DNA of 64,000 bases, taken from NCBI RefSeq assembly GCF_008831285.2, contig NC_045148.1, positions 3,968,001 through 4,032,000 on the forward strand. Reading direction: 5' to 3'. Made by a program: the position numbers and the translations under genes. The notes under the pieces are model-generated. The model had not been told where the DNA came from. It saw only the letters and a list, made by a program, of their open reading frames with translations, and ran no database searches. Numbering within the stretch: the first letter of the stretch is position 1; each line of letters opens with the position of its first letter. Positions 58,601 through 64,000 of this stretch are shown here, piece after piece. The stretch is from Nymphaea colorata (taxonomy: Eukaryota > Streptophyta > Magnoliopsida > Nymphaeales > Nymphaeaceae).

Positions 58601-60627
58601 ACAATATCACATATGTCAAGGAAGAAGTTGATATAATTGTAGGAATCTTCATGAGATAGGCCATGAAAGATAGGAAGCACATACGTTGGTAGTGTTGGTC
58701 TTGATCTCATACTAGTGTGCTCCAATCCCTAGCTAGTGTGGCAATTGCCGAGCCTTGGTGGTACTTTGCCCCAAAGTACCCAAGCAAAGCACGGGATGGA
58801 TGCTCCTGGACATGCTGCTCCTCCATGGGCCATGCTTGTGCAGGTTACCCATGCCTCTCGCCCTCCATCTCTCCTTGTCTTCCGCATCTTCTACTGATTT
58901 GCTCTAGATCATCAGCCTCGAAGCTGTAGTGGTTTGCCGAGAGACCTACACCATTGCACACAATGGAGCAAATCCAAGTCTATGGCCCATGGTCTACTTG
59001 ATCTGCCCAACCTAACCAACCTTAATGTGCAACCAGATTGCGAATCACACACAAAGATAGAAATCAAATATAGAAATTGCTAGCTGGAGAACCAATTTAC
59101 AATAAAAGGCATTCAAGCACCCAAAACGCGACAAAAATTATAATACTACCCTTTCTCACTACTGCAGTAATTCCAGAATCTGAAATCTTGACAGTGGGTT
59201 AGAAATTGATATTTTTCAGAAAAAACTTCTGTGAAAATTTAATTATTTCTTGTTCTAGACATGACAAATAGTGAAAACAGAACTTTTAGAATGATTTTGG
59301 CTTATAAATCAGTTCTTTCGAAAACTGCGGAAAGACAGAATGTGAAATACCTGTTTTTCTTATGCAATGCATCTACTTATTTTCTTCGAACTACAGAAAG
59401 CAAAAATCCAAACATATGACGTGCTTTTAACAAACACAACCTTTAGGTTTCCGGGTCCGTGAAAATGATAAAGTCAGTAACATGAGTTGCCTCATATTCT
59501 GCACTCTCGACACTTATTTTTCATCAGTTTCCATCAATATCACATCCTACCCTTTTACTTGAAATCAATATGGATTAGACTTCAATGACATCGCGATGCT
59601 GTCAAATATAATATTGGTGGTTAATTGCACCCGTTTTCACACAATGGCATGTTTGGCTGGAAAAGGATTATTGCCATTAAGTGAACTAATTTGTCCAATC
59701 GGGTTATACTCATGATACTAGACGCTTTATCCCAGCCAGAAGAAAGGCCAGAGATGATATAACTTGATTTGCAACATGGTGGATAAAGTCTTTTGAGAAG
59801 TATCTAGTTTTCTCTAGTTATCGATGTTATTGTTGCAATTAGATGCAACTGGACCATCAGATCTATTTTGATGACCAAATGATGCTACTTTGTATCTGAG
59901 GAAAGCAACCAGCCGGAGCAGCAACGATAGCAGAAGCTCAGAGGAGCCAAACTTCTGCAATTCAAGCTTCTATAGCAGCTCTGCCAAGCCGCAACTGCTG
60001 TTCTTTGGGAACCTTCCAAAATCATCTATCAACCAAATATGCCTGCATTAAAAGTTATCTAGGTCCTCTGATCCAGTAGAGCTTCAATTAGAAACTTCAA
60101 TCCTTTGTTGGCATTGCAATGAATCCAACTAACCAAAAAACGTGTTCAACCACAGAGGCACTTCAGACTCAAGATGCCTTCTCAAACCCAACTATTAGTC
60201 AGCAACTAGAAAGGATTTGAACACGTGTTGCAACATCAAGAACCCACAGCCATGAACTAATTAACTGATATTAAAACATATGAACGTTCTTGATTCTGAA
60301 AGTCAAGTTAAAACATTAGTTTAGTTCATCTTTTATCAACTGAATACAAATGAATTCATGAATCTGATGAATGATGATACAATTCTCCAGTATCAATATA
60401 AGAAATCAAGTCCAACCTAGTCTTCCTCGTGTTTCAATCAGGATCTCTATCAAATATAATGTCAAGGTCAATCCAAAAGAAAAAAACACATAAGAAGCAA
60501 AAATAGGAGACTTAACCACCAGGAATTATACCCAACTTCTGGAACAATGAAAACGAAGAGAAAGGTCACTTGTTAGGCTGCTCCTCTATTGAAAATATGA
60601 ACCGAGAATAGCCCAAAGATATCATAT
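58601..60627. other. Intergenic, 3' flank of the MYB gene
   Basis: No gene recognised. The part just below 60628 should hold the 3' UTR of the MYB gene on the minus strand. Confidence 0.5.
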
Positions 60628-61521
60628 TCAAGAGGACTCCTTTGAGCTGCGGTAATTCCTTTTCAACTCATTGAATCTTTTCATGCAGCTTGCCTTCGAC
60701 TTTCCAGGCACTGACTCAGCGATTTTCTCCCATCGCATAGGAGTATCCTTTGGAAATGCTTTGAGTGCATTCAGCAATGCCACATCCTCAGCATTGCTCC
60801 AGCTCATGTTGCTATTCTCGACCTTATTACCCTCCTCCTTCTTCCTCTGCCTCAGGAACACTGCAAACGAATCACCATCAGGACCAGGCTTCACCATTGC
60901 AAGTGATTTTGCAGCTGCAATCACATTTTCTAGATGATGCCTTCCTCTAAAAGGCTCTGCAATAAGCTCCCAACGGCCAGGCACTCCAACAGGATTCCTT
61001 GCCACCAACTTCTTCAACAACTCGAAATCCTCCATTGTCCACTCCATCTCTGGCTTATCTTCCTTATCTTCTGACTGCTGCTTTTCATCAATTTTTGACG
61101 AATCTGGCTCGATTGATGTAGACAAAGACAATGAGGGTGCAAAGGGAGGGTCAATACTAGGTTTCCTTTGGCGTACAGATCTCTTCCTCGGATTAACAAC
61201 CTCCTCTGGCTGCATAGCATCATTATCAACCTCCTCTGGCAAAGTCTCGCCCTGGCCAACTGCTACATCACCTCCAGTGAGGGAGAGTGGGGCAAAAGGA
61301 CCAACAAAGAGGGATAAGGCCATCCAAAGAAGAAGGAAACGAGCAGCAGAATCACCAGGAAGACTAGGAAGAAAGGAAAGAGCAAGGAGGAGGAGGGAAG
61401 AAGTAGAGCAGAGGATAAGGTGCATTTTTCCAACTCTTCGAGTGGCAAAATTTGAAGGGCAGATCTTTGCAGAGGACAGGGGTAAGAATCTTGGCCCACT
61501 TTCATCCTCCACATAGTCCAT
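60628..61521 (-). CDS. MAMYB: Membrane-anchored two-SANT MYB protein (maMYB type)
   Basis: 297 aa, ending with TGA, with no intron in the coding part. Order: a short acidic N-terminus (MDYVEDESGPRF); two hydrophobic helices at about 33-52 (LILCSTSSLLLLALSF) and 61-81 (ARFLLLWMALSLFVGPF); a basic stretch at about 110-121 (PRKRSVRQRKP), a likely nuclear-localisation signal; an acidic linker; SANT/MYB repeat 1 at about 159-206 (EWTMEDFELLKKLV); and repeat 2 at about 239-293 (SWSNAEDVALLNALKAFP). Plant maMYB proteins have this layout and about 300 residues. They sit in the ER membrane with the MYB part facing the cytosol and may be released to the nucleus. The start at 61521 is chosen because the upstream in-frame residues look like 5' UTR read-through and the MDY..DE start suits the family. 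Confidence 0.85.
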   Translation of the reverse strand: MDYVEDESGPRFLPLSSAKICPSNFATRRVGKMHLILCSTSSLLLLALSFLPSLPGDSAARFLLLWMALSLFVGPFAPLSLTGGDVAVGQGETLPEEVDNDAMQPEEVVNPRKRSVRQRKPSIDPPFAPSLSLSTSIEPDSSKIDEKQQSEDKEDKPEMEWTMEDFELLKKLVARNPVGVPGRWELIAEPFRGRHHLENVIAAAKSLAMVKPGPDGDSFAVFLRQRKKEEGNKVENSNMSWSNAEDVALLNALKAFPKDTPMRWEKIAESVPGKSKASCMKRFNELKRNYRSSKESS

Positions 61522-61550
61522 TTGCTTCCTCTGTATTTCTGCTTTCTTTC

Positions 61551-61560
61551 CCTGCAAAGG
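61551..61560 (-). other. Probable splice acceptor in the 5' UTR of the MYB gene
   Basis: The minus strand reads CCCCTTTGCAG/GGAAAG, 30 nt before the start codon. It implies an upstream non-coding exon. Two candidates exist: one below a TATA-like site at 62297, or one off the right edge with a donor at 63986/63987. Confidence 0.55.
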
Positions 61561-62296
61561 GGACAGAGCGAACGTCATGCTTGTGACACATATTTACCCA
61601 AATTGGCATGTACTTAGCATCTAGAGAAGTCAAGAATTTTTCGTTGGGTAAAAATGGTGCTCGCCAAGCTATCTCAACATGGAAGGAGACCATCTATAAG
61701 TACTGACAAAATAAAAGGATAAAACTAGGATCTTCTTCCTTGAAGGCCCAGAACATTTTTCTTGTTTTCTGAACTTTTTTCTTGTGATAAGTTTTAATAA
61801 ATCATACTGTTTTAAGCACTTGCAGATCTGGAAAAAAGAGAGAAGTCCTTTCAGACGATAATGGGGCAAAATTAAGTTTTACAGAAACTAGATTTTGCCC
61901 TGAAAGAGGAAACAGGTTTGGCAAGGACATGAATTTTTCCTTGCAGGTAAAACAAAAATTAAAAAGAGGGATGGCATTTTTTCCAGCCAACCGTTGTTAG
62001 GGAAATAGACCGGCCAGAGCTGTTCATGTCCAGGATACCCAGCCAACACATTTCATCACTTGTGGGTGGCAAAAACCAGCTGAAGCATAAAAAGTGTAAT
62101 AAGAAAAAAGGGGAAAAACTCCAGCTACCATGAAAAAACTGAAACGCCAAAAAAGGGGTTATGCCACCACCATGGCTAGCCATAGAGGCAGAAAAAGGAG
62201 GGTGAAGAGTGAAGACGTGAGAGAGAGGGGGTCCAAAAGAAAACTAGCTCTCCCTTCTTCTCCTTAGTTGTTTCCAATAGTTATTTCTAAACCAAG

Positions 62297-62305
62297 TATA
62301 TATTA
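62297..62305 (-). promoter_or_regulatory. Candidate TATA box
   Basis: The minus strand reads TTAATATATACTTGG, with a CT-rich leader-like sequence about 30 bp downstream. An ATG at 62183 would open a 74-codon upstream frame that does not join the MYB frame. Confidence 0.4.
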
Positions 62306-62481
62306 AACACCTACCTCTTTGCTGCCATAAACGTAGAACCAGGTTTTCACCTAGAACCTAGTTTACACCAAAGTCAGGTATTTAGCAGGACTTAAATTTT
62401 AATTATGAGGTTGAACCAAGACTCCAAATAACTACATAGACTGAAATCATCGCAAGTGACTTTTCTTTTAAATTTGGAATG

Positions 62482-62508
<27 letters not shown>
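62482..62508 (+). repeat. (CT)n microsatellite
   Basis: About 13 CT units, followed by C-rich sequence and a short CA run. Confidence 0.95.
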
Positions 62509-62513
<5 letters not shown>

Positions 62514-63986
62514 CACCCCCCACCCTCCCAAACACACACACGCACACAGAAAGTTATTCAACTGAAACTACTACCCATTTCCACATATATTGTTCTTGGG
62601 CTTTATCCATGAGGTTTTCCCCAGGTATTAAGTTATTAATTAGAAAGTCTTGTTTCTCTCAGAAAAAAATTGGGAATTAAAAAAAAAGGTCAAAAATATA
62701 TTAAAATAATAAAAAAATTTATGAGTTTTGTACTAATTGCCTCACAAAATCATTGACTAAAGTTCAAAATACTTATCAAGATTTTAAAATAACTAAAAAA
62801 GTTGAAAATACTAAACAAAATGGTAACTTTTTGTTGAAAAACCTCCTCAAAAGCTCACGCTCTATTTTGAACATATCTAAACTGATTAATTTATTTTTGG
62901 AAAATTTATTGCAATATTTTAAAAATATTACAAAATCAATGACAATGCTACTAGCCAGTACCCAAAATTTCTGCACACTCTCCCTCGCATGATAAGAGAA
63001 GTGTACATGCTGCATGATCACAAAAAAACAATAACTGCAGCATTCATGACCTTCAGATTTTTAGTCACTGGGATACACATGAACATATAAATGTACGATC
63101 AGGAAAATTGATTGAGCATGTATTAAATAAATAGTTACCACAAACATCACAGGTTGTGTAACCGATGCATTCACATGAATAAATGCTATTCCACACAAAC
63201 AAGAATGCCAAAAAGAATGAGAAGCACTAGGCTAAATCATTGCAGATTATACAATGATGAAACAACCTTACTGCACTTGTGCATCAAGACAAAAAGAAGC
63301 ACGATGCAGCTTCACGTTTGAAAGTCCAGATTTTAACTCATTCTGGAAAGCTCCATGACCGGACAACTTGCTAGCCTGCAATTACTCTTCCATAGATGAA
63401 CTTTCTCTATGCAGTTTAATAATTAAAATTTGTGCAGAATTACTTTTAATCCCAAGCAAAACAAAACCTTCACCCCGAACAAAGACTATTGAAGCCTCGC
63501 AAGTCACACAAACTCCAGGCAGTGACATCTACTCATTCGAGCAAATGAACAAACAGTTACTGCGCACCCAAAGGAAGCCACGGAAAACAAAAAACGGCAG
63601 AAACCTCAGCATAATTAAAAGGTCAAGAAAACCAAGAGAAAAAAGAAAACAAAGAAAATGAAGCAATAACCGCAGCATCGGCCGGTCAGGTATCCATTTG
63701 GTTTTCCAAGCACTAAGGGTAATCACAAGACACAAACGCTCGTGCGCCAATAATGCCGCCGCTTAAAAATTCAGCTAACAGGATCAACGTTCAGGGGAAA
63801 TCCACAATTCAAAAGCAAGAATCCGCCATCTCCTGGTCAGTCCACCGAAACCAGAATGGATAGCCAACTGCCAAACTCCCACCTTCTCAAGAGAAGGATG
63901 GAGAAGAATTCAACAATGCAAGATCTGAATTGCATCACCGGGAGGAAAATCATGAAATCTAGGCTTTCAGAATTGTATCAACTGAC

Positions 63987-64000
63987 CTTGAACGGATGCA
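63987..64000 (-). other. Possible exon end at the window edge
   Basis: The minus strand reads CGTTCAAG/GTCAGT, a consensus donor at 63987/63986. It could be the first exon of the MYB gene or part of a different gene that continues beyond the window. Confidence 0.35.

Larger units (their letters stand above)
61561..63986 (-). other. Upstream region or first intron of the MYB gene
   Basis: AT-rich, without supported coding sequence. TATATATTA at 62297-62305 followed by a pyrimidine-rich leader (62270-62190, minus strand) could be a promoter. A (CT)n run lies at 62482-62508. Confidence 0.4.

Noticed and set aside
1-64000. tRNA genes and other structured RNAs
   Set aside because: No A-box/B-box pair or cloverleaf was noticed on reading; a covariance-model search would be needed to exclude them.

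Overview
This window is nuclear DNA of a flowering plant. The evidence is spliceosomal introns, plant-specific gene families (AP2/ERF, a membrane-anchored MYB), plant Ty1/copia, Ty3/gypsy, LINE and hAT elements, and a decayed plastid 16S rRNA insertion. TE-expanded introns of this size fit a lineage such as magnoliids, early-diverging angiosperms or a large-genome monocot, but the species cannot be fixed from the sequence.

Layout. (1) 1-3702 is a mosaic of broken retrotransposons: a copia fragment, then a rearranged gypsy element with LTR, integrase and an inverted reverse-transcriptase block. (2) 4677-16874 holds the last two exons of a plus-strand gene of the NOL9/GRC3 polynucleotide 5'-kinase family. 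They are separated by one intron of about 12 kb that contains a complete nest of transposons: a minus-strand copia (5162-15803) into which a TIR element, a full-length plus-strand copia (7347-12087), a gypsy LTR fragment and a 340-bp MITE have inserted. (3) 16875-27950 is mostly unassigned, with tandem and simple repeats, an unidentified coding remnant near 20 kb and a possible spliced transcription unit near 25.3-26.4 kb. (4) 27950-36290 is a second copy of the gypsy family from region 1. Its LTR is split by a 3.3-kb hAT-like element that carries two intact-looking importin-9-like exons, and its integrase is split by a 2.4-kb PIF/Harbinger-like element. (5) 41015-46320 is a LINE whose 5' part has been flipped after insertion, shown by an inverted copy of its 19-bp target-site duplication. 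(6) 46.3-53.2 kb is intergenic with GC-rich islands.

Two complete genes lie at the right, both on the minus strand. An ERF repressor (53250-53975, 241 aa, one AP2 domain plus a C-terminal EAR motif) has a TATA box and an inverted pair of W-boxes upstream. A membrane-anchored two-SANT MYB protein (60628-61521, 297 aa) probably has an intron in its 5' UTR. Between them lie plastid 16S fragments in opposite orientations and a gypsy gag remnant.

No CRISPR, operon or tRNA was seen. The most notable structures are the NOL9 intron nest, the gene-capturing hAT element and the flipped LINE. They are unusual arrangements of known kinds of element, not a new class of system.
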